DNA from: Candidatus Latescibacterota bacterium
GTDB lineage: Bacteria > Latescibacterota > UBA2968 > GCA-2709665
Assembly: GCA_012271065.1 (NCBI GenBank)
Contig: JAAXHE010000100.1
Location: 860 to 19,001 of the forward strand
Direction: 5' to 3'
Length of the DNA stretch: 18,142 nt
The notes beneath the pieces were generated by a model. It was not told the DNA's origin. It searched no databases and worked only from the letters and a program-made list of their open reading frames with translations. The first letter of the stretch is position 1. Every line of letters starts with the position of its first letter. Below, piece after piece: positions 7,336-17,388 of the stretch. Both the position numbers and the translations under genes were made by a program.

Positions 7336-9797
7336 GTCTCCGGCGGAATCCCTTCCGATACATCCCCGTTATTCGGGGAAATCACGCGCGCTACGTCAAT
7401 CACCCGGTCTTCCTCGTCAAGGTTGATGAGGCGCACGCCCTGCGTATTCCTTCCAATCGAGCTGATTTCGTGGATCGGCTGCCGGATCAGGATGCCGTTC
7501 AGGGTCACAATCATCAGTTCATCCTCGTCCTCCACGCCCCTCACCGCCACCACCTTGCCGTTCCGATCGGTTGTCCTGATGTTGATCACGCCCTTGCCGC
7601 CGCGCCGGGTCAGCCGGTAATCCGATACCCCCGTCCGTTTGCCGTATCCCTTCGCAGAGACCGTAAGCAGCGTGCTGTCGGCGTCCTGCACCACCACCAT
7701 GCAAACCACTTCGTCGTCATCCTCCAGGGAAATTCCCCGGACACCCCGAGTGCCGCGGCCCATATCCCGAACGTCGTGTTCGTGAAACCGGATGGCCTGG
7801 CCGTTTCGGGTTGCCAACACGATTTCCTGTGATCCGTTCGTGACTTCGGCTCCGATCAACCGGTCGTCCTCAAGGATGTTCATCGCGATGATCCCGGCGC
7901 GCCGGGGCCGGCTGTACGCGGGAAGGACCGTCTTTTTGACCAGCCCGTTGCGTGTCACCTTCATCAGATAGCGCCCGTCCTCAAACGCTCTGACCGGCAC
8001 GATGGCGGCCACCTTGTGACCCTCTCCGATCTCGATCAGGTTGACCACCGGACGCCCTCGGGCAACACGACCGCCTTCGGGTATCTCGTGTACCTTCAAC
8101 CAGTGACAGTGACCCCGATCCGTCAGAAACAGAATGTAGCTGTGGCTGGAGGCGATGAAGAGGTGTTCCACGAAATCCTCTTCCTTGGTCCGCATCCCCG
8201 TCACACCGCGGCCACCCCTGCGCTGCTGCCGGTAGGTGTCCACCGGGATTCGTTTGATGTATCCCTGATGGGATATCGTGATGACCATGTCCTCGTCGGC
8301 GATCAGGTCTTCGATGTTGAACTCCGACGCGGACAGAACGATGCTGGACCGTCGTTCGTCCCCGTACTTCGCCTCAACTTCCGACAGTTCCGACCTTACA
8401 AGCTCCATTCGCTCCTGCCGGCTGTCCAGGATCGACTTGAGCCGCGCGATCTCCGCGACCAGGGCATCGTATTCTTCCTCGATCTTGCGGTGTTCGAGTC
8501 CCGTCAGCCGCTGTATGGTCATCGTCAATACCGCCTGTGCCTGCCTTTCGGACAGGGACAGCCGTTCCATCAGGACCGTCCGGGCGGCATCCGGGTCCGC
8601 TGCCCCCCTGACGATTTGAATGACCTCCTCTATCGCATCCAGCGCGATTCTCAAGCCCTCCAGGATGTGCGCGCGGTCTTCTGCCACCTGGAGCTCGAAC
8701 GAGGTGCGCCGTACCACCACGTCGTGCCGGTGATCGATATAGTGCTGGAGCAGCTCTTTCAGGTTCAGCTGCCTGGGCTGCCGGTCCACCAGCGCAATCA
8801 TATTGGCGCCGAACGTGCTTTCCAGCTGGGTATGTTTGTACAGCTGGTTCAGGACCACCTCGCTGCAGGCGTCCTGCTTCAGTTCCACGACAACCCGCAT
8901 ACCCTTCCGGTCGGATTCGTCACGAATATTGGATATCCCTTCGACCCGCTTCTCCCGAACCAGGTCGGCCATCTTTTCCAGCAGCGCGGCCTTGGCTACC
9001 ATATACGGAATTTCAGTTATGACGATGTTCTCGCGCCCGTTCTTCAAGGACTCCACGGTGGCGGTCGCCCGTACCCGGATCAACCCGCGGCCGGTACGGT
9101 AGGCGTCCAGCACGCCGCTCATCCCGTAAATCACACCGCCGGTGGGGAAGTCCGGACCCTTGATGTATTCCATGAGGTCCATGACTTCGAGGTCGGGGTT
9201 GTCGATTAAAGCCACCAGTCCGGCGACCACTTCGCGGAGGTTGTGGGGCGGAATCGCCGTCGCCATCGTCACGGCGATTCCCACGGCTCCGTTGCAGAGC
9301 ATATTCGGAAAACGCGATGGCAGGACGACGGGTTCTTCGAGCCGCTCGTCGTAATTCGGGTTGAAATCAACCGTGTCCTTGTCGAGATCCTGCAACATCT
9401 CGCTTCCCGCGCCGGCCATCCTCGCCTCGGTATACCGCATGGCCGCCGGAGGATACCCGTCGATCGAGCCGAAATTGCCCTGCCCGTCCACGAGCGGATA
9501 GCGCAGCTTGAAGTCCTGCGCCAGGTTGACCAGCGTCGGGTATACGATTTCCTCGCCGTGAGGGTGGTAGTTTCCGGACGTATGCCCGGCGATGTTGGCG
9601 CACTTCCTGTGCTGTCGCGTGGGCCCCAGGCTCAGGTCGTTCATCGCAATGAGAATGCGCCGCTGCGAGGGTTTCAGTCCGTCACGCACATCCGGCAACG
9701 CACGATTCACCAGCGTGCTCATGGAGTAGTCCAGCATCGACTTCTTCAGTTCATCGCCGATGTCCATCGGGACAATCCGCTGCCGAGCGCTCATCAT
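7311..9797 (-). CDS. gyrA: DNA gyrase subunit A
   Basis: GyrA is the breakage-reunion subunit of gyrase, which introduces negative supercoils. At 828 residues it is full length. The catalytic tyrosine is Y122 in AAMRYTEAR, numbered as in E. coli. The GyrA box QRRGGRG at 525-531 starts the C-terminal beta-pinwheel and separates it from topoisomerase IV ParC; a second related TRRGGKG is at 730-736. The quinolone-pocket loop reads HPHGEEIVYP (78-87), so the usual D82, S83 and D87 are E82, E83 and P87. The C-terminus is acidic and ends with a short polar tail. The start is one of two adjacent ATGs (9797 or 9794); GGGAG lies about 9 nt upstream. It follows gyrB by 71 bp and ends the dnaN-to-gyrA block. 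Confidence 0.98.
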   Translation of the reverse strand: MMSARQRIVPMDIGDELKKSMLDYSMSTLVNRALPDVRDGLKPSQRRILIAMNDLSLGPTRQHRKCANIAGHTSGNYHPHGEEIVYPTLVNLAQDFKLRYPLVDGQGNFGSIDGYPPAAMRYTEARMAGAGSEMLQDLDKDTVDFNPNYDERLEEPVVLPSRFPNMLCNGAVGIAVTMATAIPPHNLREVVAGLVALIDNPDLEVMDLMEYIKGPDFPTGGVIYGMSGVLDAYRTGRGLIRVRATATVESLKNGRENIVITEIPYMVAKAALLEKMADLVREKRVEGISNIRDESDRKGMRVVVELKQDACSEVVLNQLYKHTQLESTFGANMIALVDRQPRQLNLKELLQHYIDHRHDVVVRRTSFELQVAEDRAHILEGLRIALDAIEEVIQIVRGAADPDAARTVLMERLSLSERQAQAVLTMTIQRLTGLEHRKIEEEYDALVAEIARLKSILDSRQERMELVRSELSEVEAKYGDERRSSIVLSASEFNIEDLIADEDMVITISHQGYIKRIPVDTYRQQRRGGRGVTGMRTKEEDFVEHLFIASSHSYILFLTDRGHCHWLKVHEIPEGGRVARGRPVVNLIEIGEGHKVAAIVPVRAFEDGRYLMKVTRNGLVKKTVLPAYSRPRRAGIIAMNILEDDRLIGAEVTNGSQEIVLATRNGQAIRFHEHDVRDMGRGTRGVRGISLEDDDEVVCMVVVQDADSTLLTVSAKGYGKRTGVSDYRLTRRGGKGVINIRTTDRNGKVVAVRGVEDEDELMIVTLNGILIRQPIHEISSIGRNTQGVRLINLDEEDRVIDVARVISPNNGDVSEGIPPETGPNGDVR

Positions 9798-9868
9798 GCT
9801 TCGTTTCTCCCTTGTTTGTCAGTTCATCGCCCGACCCGGCGGGTTGCAGGGACAGGCGCCATACGCGT

Positions 9869-11860
<1,992 letters not shown>

Positions 11861-12208
11861 TCACCTGCCGAAACGGATGGAAGTAACGACCTCCCGTCCC
11901 AGCGCCTCGTTCAACCTGGACTGTATACGGCGCCGTTCGATCGAAAGCCGGTGACGCACGGCGTCCTGTCTGATCCAGATGACGAGTTCGCCCCGGCGAA
12001 TCTCGGCCGGTCGGTCCATCGGGTCCGGCACGCCTGTAAGTTCGTCAATTAATTCCGGCAAAAGCATCAATGCACGCTGCTCCAGCAGCCTCGCCCCGAT
12101 GCCCAGCCCGCGCACGGCCTCTCCCAGCGCCTCTCTCAGCGTAACGATACCTGCGCCTGTCCGGTCGGTCCGGTGCGCCCGGCCTCCGGCTTCTTGAAAG
12201 ACCCCCAT
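11861..12208 (-). CDS. dciA: DciA-like (DUF721) helicase-loading protein
   Basis: This 115-residue protein fits the DUF721/DciA family, the helicase operator used by bacteria that lack DnaC/DnaI loaders. DciA helps place the replicative helicase DnaB on the DnaA-opened origin. The recognisable core is the second half: LPELIDELTG (about 49-58), the strand GELVIWIRQDAVRHRL (about 72-87), and the end INxLNEALG-type helix followed by VVTSIRF near the C-terminus. The N-terminal quarter is basic and poorly conserved. The family's tryptophan before the IVG-like segment is replaced by leucine. The position between recF and gyrB is the classical DUF721 place, which supports the call. AAGGA lies about 9 nt upstream of the ATG. 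The gene is short but intact. Confidence 0.82.
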   Translation of the reverse strand: MGVFQEAGGRAHRTDRTGAGIVTLREALGEAVRGLGIGARLLEQRALMLLPELIDELTGVPDPMDRPAEIRRGELVIWIRQDAVRHRLSIERRRIQSRLNEALGREVVTSIRFGR

Positions 12209-12312
12209 CTGTCGTGTTCCTTCCCGGAAAAACCTGGCCGTTCGATCGCGGATTCATCCCGTCTCGCCGCGGTGTCATTGCGCGGGTCGCCATTGCCCAG
12301 GCGCCTTGCGCG

Positions 12313-13395
12313 CTATATTGTCACCCCTTGAAATCCTCGATCTTCGAAATTGTCTCCGAATTCGCGCGCGGCGGTGATGAACACCTGCCCGAATGAAGTG
12401 ACCAGCTCCATAGCCGCTTCTGAACGGTGTCGGTCCAACTCCGCGAAGACGTCGTCCATCAGCAGCACCGGGAAACGGCCGGTGTGGGACTCCAGAAACG
12501 CGGCCTCCGCAAGTTTCCAGGCCAGCAGAATGCTCTTGAGCTGACCCTTGGATGCGAATTTGTGCGCGCTTCGGCTATCCAGCGTGAAAACCAGGTTGTC
12601 CCTGTGCGGGCCGACCAGCGTGTACCCCAGGTCCGCTTCGTCCGCCCGTCTTTGCTTCAGTTCGGCCTCCAGAATCTGCTGACCGCGGTCTCGCTCGTCT
12701 GGCTTCACGGGGCTTCGATAAACGGACCCGATCTGTTCCTTGCCCTTCGAAATCTGTCGATAATATTCGTCGATTGCGGGCTTCATCGCGTCCAGCGCGT
12801 CCAGCCTGTCGCGAATGATCCGCGCCCCGAGTGCCGCCAGTTGAACGTCCCAGGGCTCGAGTTGGCGGGCTTCCGGCGCCTTCCCCTGACCTTCTTTCAG
12901 CAGCCGGTTTCTCTGGGCCAGTACACGACGGTATTGATCCAGATCGGACAGATAGGAGGTCTTGCACTGAGAAACAAGGATGTCCAGGAGACGGCGACGC
13001 TGGGGGGGGTCCCGCAAGACCAGGTCTACATCTTCCGGGAAGAACAGAACGGCGTTAAACGTGCCGACAAGGCTCGACAGGCGGGGGAGCGGGGCCGTAT
13101 CCAGAAGCGCCTTTTTTTTGCCCGCGCGTCGATCGAACGCGATTCGGATCGACCTCGAGCGGTCTTCGTAGGCAATGGACGCCTCGATGCTGAAGTATTC
13201 CGCCCCCCACCGGACGACGTCTCTGTCTCTTGAGCCTCGACCGGACCTGGCTATGGCAAGGAAGTATATGGCTTCCAGAAGGTTCGACTTGCCCGCGCCG
13301 TTTTCTGCGCAAACCGCGGTCTTCCGGCCCGGAAACTCAAGGTCGACGGCATCGAAGTTTCGATAGTTGACAAGCTTGAGCGCCGTAAGGAACAA
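12313..13395 (-). CDS. recF: DNA replication and repair protein RecF
   Basis: RecF is an SMC/ABC-like ATPase that, with RecO and RecR, loads RecA at gaps and stalled forks. At 360 residues it is typical. The N-terminus LTALKLVNYRNF is diagnostic. Walker A is AENGAGKSN (30-38), where the first P-loop glycine is alanine. GPHRDN is at 262-267, the ABC signature SKGQLKS at 282-288, and Walker B VLLMDDVFAELD at 310-321. The start must be TTG at 13395: the frame has no other start codon before an in-frame TAA, and the family N-terminus begins there. AAGGG is only 2 nt from the TTG and the dnaN stop is 13 nt away, so translation is probably coupled to dnaN. Confidence 0.96.
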   Translation of the reverse strand: MFLTALKLVNYRNFDAVDLEFPGRKTAVCAENGAGKSNLLEAIYFLAIARSGRGSRDRDVVRWGAEYFSIEASIAYEDRSRSIRIAFDRRAGKKKALLDTAPLPRLSSLVGTFNAVLFFPEDVDLVLRDPPQRRRLLDILVSQCKTSYLSDLDQYRRVLAQRNRLLKEGQGKAPEARQLEPWDVQLAALGARIIRDRLDALDAMKPAIDEYYRQISKGKEQIGSVYRSPVKPDERDRGQQILEAELKQRRADEADLGYTLVGPHRDNLVFTLDSRSAHKFASKGQLKSILLAWKLAEAAFLESHTGRFPVLLMDDVFAELDRHRSEAAMELVTSFGQVFITAAREFGDNFEDRGFQGVTI

Positions 13396-13408
13396 AACCC
13401 TTCGCCCA

Positions 13409-14608
13409 TCAGTCGTTTATCCGAAGCGGCATCAGCAGGCACAGGTAGTCTTCGCCTTCCGGCTGCTCTGCCGGGCGGATGATCCCCGCGGCCATAGGTC
13501 CGTCCAGTTCGAACAATACCTGCTCGGAATCGATACGCCTGAGAATATCGAGGAGATAGTTCGAATTGTAACCGACCACCATTTCATTCCCGCTGTATTC
13601 GGCTTCCAGCTCCTCGCGCGCCTCGCCCCCAATCTCCTGGCTCGAGGCCGAGAGTACAACGCGGTCGTTGTTCATTTCCAGCCGGACCTGGTGCGTCTGC
13701 GCACTGGAAAGGATCGAGACCCTTCGGACGGCAGGCATGAACTGTTCATTGGGCACCTTCATTCTGGTGGCATTGTCCTGGGGGATCACGTGCTCGTAGT
13801 CTACATACGGCCCTTCGACGAGTCGGGAAAACAGACGTATGGCGCCCCCCGCGCCCGTCTCGGAGCCATTGGCCGCCTGCAGATCGAACACGAGGTGATT
13901 CTGACCGAACAGCACCCGGTCCAGGCTGCATCCGGCGGAATCCAGCTTCACCAGATGGTTCAGCGCCCGCGTGGGAACGATTGCTTCGGTTGAGACTTCC
14001 TCCACTTCGGAACGGGAGAGCGTCCTGGAGTATCTGACCAGCCTTGCGCCGTCCGTGGCGACCATGGTCGTCCGGCCGCCGCCCATTTTCCAGAACACGC
14101 CGTTCAGTACAGGTCTGGTTTCGTCTCTGGATACGGCAAACGACGTCTTCAATATCATGTCCCGCAACAACGGACCTTCGCCGCTACCCTCGGTCGCATC
14201 TTCTCCGGCATCGAAAACCATCTCCGGGCCCTCGATTTCGTCGGGTAGTTCAGGAAAGTCTTCGGATGGCGCCGACATGAGCCCATACGATCCTTCCAGG
14301 CCTGATTGGCACTGAATCGTCACGCGCCCCGACGCTTCGGTGAGAACAACGGGACCCGCGGGCAACTCCCGCACGATCTCAGCGAACTTACGCGCCGGCA
14401 CCGTGGTTGTTCCCGGTGTTTCCACGGATCCCTCAAGCATACAGATGATGGAAATGTCGAGATCCGTGGCGGTGAGGCACACTTTCCCGCTTTCGTTGGT
14501 TCCGACGAGTATATTCGACAGCACAGGGAGGGCTGTTTTCGACGGGACGATATCCAGCACCGAGTTGATGCCCCAGATGAGCATTTCCTGCTCGATTACC
14601 AACTTCAT
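13409..14608 (-). CDS. dnaN: DNA polymerase III sliding clamp (beta subunit)
   Basis: DnaN forms the dimeric ring that tethers DNA polymerase III and many repair proteins to DNA. The three clamp domains are present, with family segments SEDFPELP (115-122), SFAVSRDETRPVLNGV (156-171), SRLVEGPYVDY (261-271) and the C-terminal LMPLR (392-396) that helps form the protein-binding cleft. At 399 residues it is about 25-30 longer than usual. The excess is mainly two polar insertions: an acidic Gly-rich stretch at 133-146 at the first/second domain junction, and another at 244-256. It also ends IND, two residues past the usual last residue. The ATG has GGGGAG 7 nt upstream. It is the first gene of the dnaN-recF-dciA-gyrB-gyrA block and is driven by the promoter at 14723-14751. 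Confidence 0.97.
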   Translation of the reverse strand: MKLVIEQEMLIWGINSVLDIVPSKTALPVLSNILVGTNESGKVCLTATDLDISIICMLEGSVETPGTTTVPARKFAEIVRELPAGPVVLTEASGRVTIQCQSGLEGSYGLMSAPSEDFPELPDEIEGPEMVFDAGEDATEGSGEGPLLRDMILKTSFAVSRDETRPVLNGVFWKMGGGRTTMVATDGARLVRYSRTLSRSEVEEVSTEAIVPTRALNHLVKLDSAGCSLDRVLFGQNHLVFDLQAANGSETGAGGAIRLFSRLVEGPYVDYEHVIPQDNATRMKVPNEQFMPAVRRVSILSSAQTHQVRLEMNNDRVVLSASSQEIGGEAREELEAEYSGNEMVVGYNSNYLLDILRRIDSEQVLFELDGPMAAGIIRPAEQPEGEDYLCLLMPLRIND

Positions 14609-14722
14609 TTTATGTCTCCCCGGAACACGTGCTTCAACGACGTTGCTCCACCAGAATCCGGTTGAAATTCAGGGATTGAATTCAAAAAAAAAGGCTTGAT
14701 CGGCCACTCGTTACTATGACGT

Positions 14723-14751
14723 AATATACTGATTTTTTACGAATTTGTCAA
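14723..14751 (-). promoter_or_regulatory. dnaN promoter
   Basis: On the minus strand a perfect TTGACA (14751-14746) is followed, after exactly 17 bp, by TATATT (14728-14723). The predicted start near 14716 gives a leader of about 108 nt. That leader contains a run of nine T residues and the 10-bp palindrome TTGAATTCAA (about 14676-14685). The promoter sits at the left border of the oriC region and points away from it. Confidence 0.88.
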
Positions 14752-15014
14752 TGTTTATTGTCTTTTTTGAGGTCCTTCGGAACGCCTCGCGCCGAACGCC
14801 CGTTACAGTGCCGCGAGGATCCTGGTTTCAGGCTCATCAGAGGCCCTCTTCAGACCCTCTGGACATCGGCCGCTGTTTCCCCTGAGAACAGGAGGTGACC
14901 GTACGGATTTCCGGGTGGATTCGAGGTGGCTCCGAGGCGCCGGTCAGATGTCCCCCGGGGCGCACCCGGAGCGGTTGTCCTCCGAAAAGCGCGAGATTCT
15001 TCATGCGGACGCAG
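14752..15014. other. GC-rich left half of the dnaN-dnaA spacer, no gene recognised
   Basis: I see no supported gene here. It contains an inverted repeat, CCTCGCG at 14785-14791 with CGCGAGG at 14812-14818 (20-nt loop), a smaller CAGAGG/CCTCTG repeat near 14838-14862, and an isolated Shine-Dalgarno-like AGGAGGTGA near 14890-14898. No DnaA box was seen in this half. Confidence 0.4.
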
Positions 15015-15403
15015 TTGTCCACATTCGATGTTGTGAACAATACGAGCAGTTTCGCACGGAATCATATTCCGAATATCGATCGCAAATAAGTGTTTTTCCT
15101 CTATATATTGTGATAATTTACTCCGCAATCTTCGGGACCGGGTCCTGTGGAAAATTATAAGCGCAATTTGTGGATTCGGAACTCCTGGATGAACACGTGC
15201 GGCGAAAGCGTGAACAACGCACCGGATATACCCATGTTTTCCATACGATTCCTACAATCCAGCCATCGGGTTTTCCACTGGAAACACCGCCAAAATCCAC
15301 GTTTTCCACCTTCCCCCGATCCATGTTGTTATTAATTTTTATAGATCATGGATTAATTTATAAAAAAGCTATAAAGCAGATACGCAGGTTCCTTTGTGGA
15401 TAT
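15015..15403. other. Probable oriC: DnaA-box cluster and AT-rich unwinding element
   Basis: DnaA-box-like 9-mers (reference TTATCCACA) cluster here. One-mismatch sites are TTGTCCACA at 15015-15023 (+), TTTTCCACA at 15146-15154 (-) and ATATCCACA at 15395-15403 (-). Two-mismatch sites are GAATCCACA at 15169-15177 (-), TTTTCCATA at 15237-15245 (+), TTTTCCACT at 15271-15279 (+) and TTTTCCACC at 15302-15310 (+). The last three share an orientation and are 34 and 31 bp apart, close to three helical turns. A strongly AT-rich stretch follows immediately. Placement between dnaA and dnaN is a classical oriC position. No perfect consensus box is present, so the origin is inferred from clustering, phasing and context. 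Confidence 0.8.
15323..15376. other. Candidate DNA unwinding element (DUE)
   Basis: This stretch is almost all A/T in an otherwise GC-rich region. It contains a direct repeat ATTAATTT at 15331-15338 and 15352-15359, spaced 21 bp (two helical turns), followed by an A6 run and TATAAAG. It is flanked on the left by the phased TTTTCCAC sites and on the right by the box at 15395-15403, the arrangement expected of a DnaA-opened element. Confidence 0.65.
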
Positions 15404-15420
15404 CTTCCGGGCAACGGCAA

Positions 15421-15454
15421 TAAAGAAAAGACCGATTCATAATCTGAATCGGTC
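15421..15454 (-). terminator. Rho-independent terminator of dnaA
   Basis: On the minus strand a perfect 10-bp stem (GACCGATTCA / TGAATCGGTC, arms 15454-15445 and 15439-15430, 5-nt loop) is followed by TTTTCTTT (15429-15422). It lies about 92 bp past the dnaA stop and makes dnaA a separate transcript from dnaN. It also keeps dnaA transcription out of the adjacent origin. Confidence 0.9.
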
Positions 15455-15546
15455 CTCCTACAAGCAGTCGAGGGGTCGGTCATTCCGTTGCCTGGGTGGT
15501 CAAGACGCCCGATCCTCGCTGACCCTGGATCGAGCCCTGGCCATGT

Positions 15547-16944
15547 TCAGGCGGAAGCGAACTGCTGAACCCGGTTCTGGATCCGGCTGACAAGAGCCTG
15601 GAAATCGGGATCCGTTGAGAGTTTGGCGGCGATGTTCTTGCATGCGTGAATAACCGTTGTATGATCCCGGTTTCCAAATTCAGTGCCTATTGACTTGAGG
15701 CGCGCCTGTGTAAGCCTTCGACAAAGATACATGCAGATATGCCGCGCTGTTGCGATTTCCTGCCTGCGCGTGGCGCCGGTCAACATTTCCACCGGGATGT
15801 TGAAGTAGCCGGCGGTACGCTTCTGAATCTCCTGGATGCTGATTGCCGGCGACGTAATTGTTTTTACGCGGCCCAGACTCTTTATGGTATCCCTTGCGAT
15901 TTCGAGGGAAATGGGTGAGCGTTTATATACCGAAAAAGTAATGAGTTGGGTAAGGGCGCCTTCCAATTCCCGGATATTGGAATCGATCTGATCAGCCATA
16001 AAATGGGCTACTTCCGAGGGAATGCGTACGCCATGATCGCCGGCCTTCTGATTGATGATCGCCATTCGCGTTTCCAGGTCCGGCGTGTCAATATCCGAAA
16101 CGAGACCCCACTGGAATCTTGAAATAAGCCTGTCTTCGAATCCCTTCAGGGTTGACGGCGGACGGTCCGAACTCAGGACGATCTGTTTGTTCAGTTGATA
16201 CAATGTGTTGAAAGTATGAAGGAGTTCGCGCTGGCATGCTTCGGTCTTCACGTAGAACTGAATATCGTCAATCAGTAGAATGTCCGCGTTTCGGTAGATC
16301 TCGATGTATGATGAGGTATCCTGCTTCCGGATGGCTTTCAGATAGTCCGTAAAGAACTTTTCCGCGGAGGTATACACCACGCGTTCGGCCGTGCCGTTGC
16401 GTACGCAATAGTCGGCAATCGCCTGCAGGAGGTGCGTTTTTCCAAGGCCCACCCCGCTATAAATGACCAGCGGATTGAAGGATGTCGCGCCGGGGGACTC
16501 CGCTACGGCTTTGGCCGCCGTAAATGAGAATTGATTGCTCTCACCGACAACGAAGTCGTCAAATCGGTATCGGGGATTCAGGGGGAATACGGGTTCTGAT
16601 ACAGGTGCTGAAACGGCCTGTTCCTTTGGGGGGTCTGGAGCGGGTTCGTCGGTCGTCGAGAAATCAAGTGGGGCCCCGGCGGAAGCAGGAGCGCTTTTCT
16701 TGACCGAGAACCTGATCTCCGGCGTCCAGGATGTGATCTCCTGTATTGTGGACCGGATCAAATCGAGCCAATGCTCCTCCAGCCAATCTACGAAAAAGGA
16801 GGTTGGCACTTCGATCACGGCGAGTTTGGCGTCAAGCTGAGATGAGGATGTCTGGGCGAACCATGTTCCGTAGGTATCCGCCTCGATCTTCCCCTCTATC
16901 GTCCGCAAACACTGGTCCCAGAGGCCGGAACTTTTGTCAACCAT
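15547..16944 (-). CDS. dnaA: Chromosomal replication initiator protein DnaA
   Basis: DnaA is the AAA+ initiator that binds DnaA boxes and melts the origin. From the chosen start it has 465 residues. Domain I is about 1-85 (LWDQCL, YGTWF), followed by an acidic proline-rich linker (domain II, about 90-120). The AAA+ domain has Walker A GVGLGKTH at 164-171, Walker B LLIDDIQF at 223-230 and the arginine-finger segment RLISRFQWG at 272-280. Domain IV, the DNA-binding helix-turn-helix, ends with the signature GNRDHTTVIHACKNI at about 424-438. I chose ATG 16944 because it places the LW motif where other DnaAs have it; an in-frame ATG at 16962 would add six residues, and neither has a Shine-Dalgarno site. 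It is monocistronic and divergent from rpmH, with the likely origin on its downstream side. Confidence 0.98.
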   Translation of the reverse strand: MVDKSSGLWDQCLRTIEGKIEADTYGTWFAQTSSSQLDAKLAVIEVPTSFFVDWLEEHWLDLIRSTIQEITSWTPEIRFSVKKSAPASAGAPLDFSTTDEPAPDPPKEQAVSAPVSEPVFPLNPRYRFDDFVVGESNQFSFTAAKAVAESPGATSFNPLVIYSGVGLGKTHLLQAIADYCVRNGTAERVVYTSAEKFFTDYLKAIRKQDTSSYIEIYRNADILLIDDIQFYVKTEACQRELLHTFNTLYQLNKQIVLSSDRPPSTLKGFEDRLISRFQWGLVSDIDTPDLETRMAIINQKAGDHGVRIPSEVAHFMADQIDSNIRELEGALTQLITFSVYKRSPISLEIARDTIKSLGRVKTITSPAISIQEIQKRTAGYFNIPVEMLTGATRRQEIATARHICMYLCRRLTQARLKSIGTEFGNRDHTTVIHACKNIAAKLSTDPDFQALVSRIQNRVQQFASA

Positions 16945-17101
16945 GGAGACAGAACCGCCCATACGTTAGCGATGGAACCGAGCCGCCGCTAAGCCCGATT
17001 TGTTATATATTGAGAGAGTTGGCGGGGAAGTATACCGAGCCCTGCCAGAAGCCAGAAGATCGTCTATGGAGGGAGTATTGCAGAAGATATTCTGGGGGGG
17101 C

Positions 17102-17132
17102 GGAATTCACGGCAGAGTTTCATGTGAATTCC
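17102..17132. repeat. 9-bp perfect dyad, possible operator
   Basis: GGAATTCAC (17102-17110) and GTGAATTCC (17124-17132) are exact reverse complements separated by 13 bp. The arm centres are 22 bp apart, about two helical turns, as expected for a dimeric regulator binding one DNA face. There is no U-run, so it is not a terminator. It sits about 160 bp upstream of the dnaA start. Confidence 0.5.
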
Positions 17133-17374
17133 TCACAAACGGACAATACAGAGTCCTGCCGGCGCCTGACCGGCCGCATCGAGAAATTCGAGATCGAGTA
17201 TGAATATAGTATACGGGGGAGCCGCCGAAGGAACAGCCTCGGCGATCTGGATGGGGCCAAGCTAAAGAATCGAATTGCAAAAGTCAAGCCCTTTTTGGCA
17301 GATTTTTCAGGTAATTTTGTGAGCATCGTTCAAGCGTATCGGAATACTCTATAATGTATATATATTCAAATAAG

Positions 17375-17388
17375 TACTATATATAGTA
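17375..17388. repeat. 14-bp perfect AT-rich palindrome
   Basis: TACTATATATAGTA is a perfect palindrome, located about 38 bp upstream of the rpmH -35 box and next to the weak DnaA-box-like TTATTTACA. It could be a protein site or an easily melted element; no function can be assigned from sequence. Confidence 0.4.

Noticed and set aside
14890..15089. Strong Shine-Dalgarno-like AGGAGGTGA followed by a GTG-initiated frame of 64 codons
   Set aside because: The GTG overlaps the Shine-Dalgarno sequence itself, so spacing is wrong. The product is unrecognised and the frame runs through a DnaA box. A chance match is more likely.
14850..15128. 92-codon minus-strand open frame inside the dnaN-dnaA spacer
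   Set aside because: It overlaps the DnaA-box cluster, resembles nothing known and has no convincing ribosome binding site. I treat the region as origin DNA.
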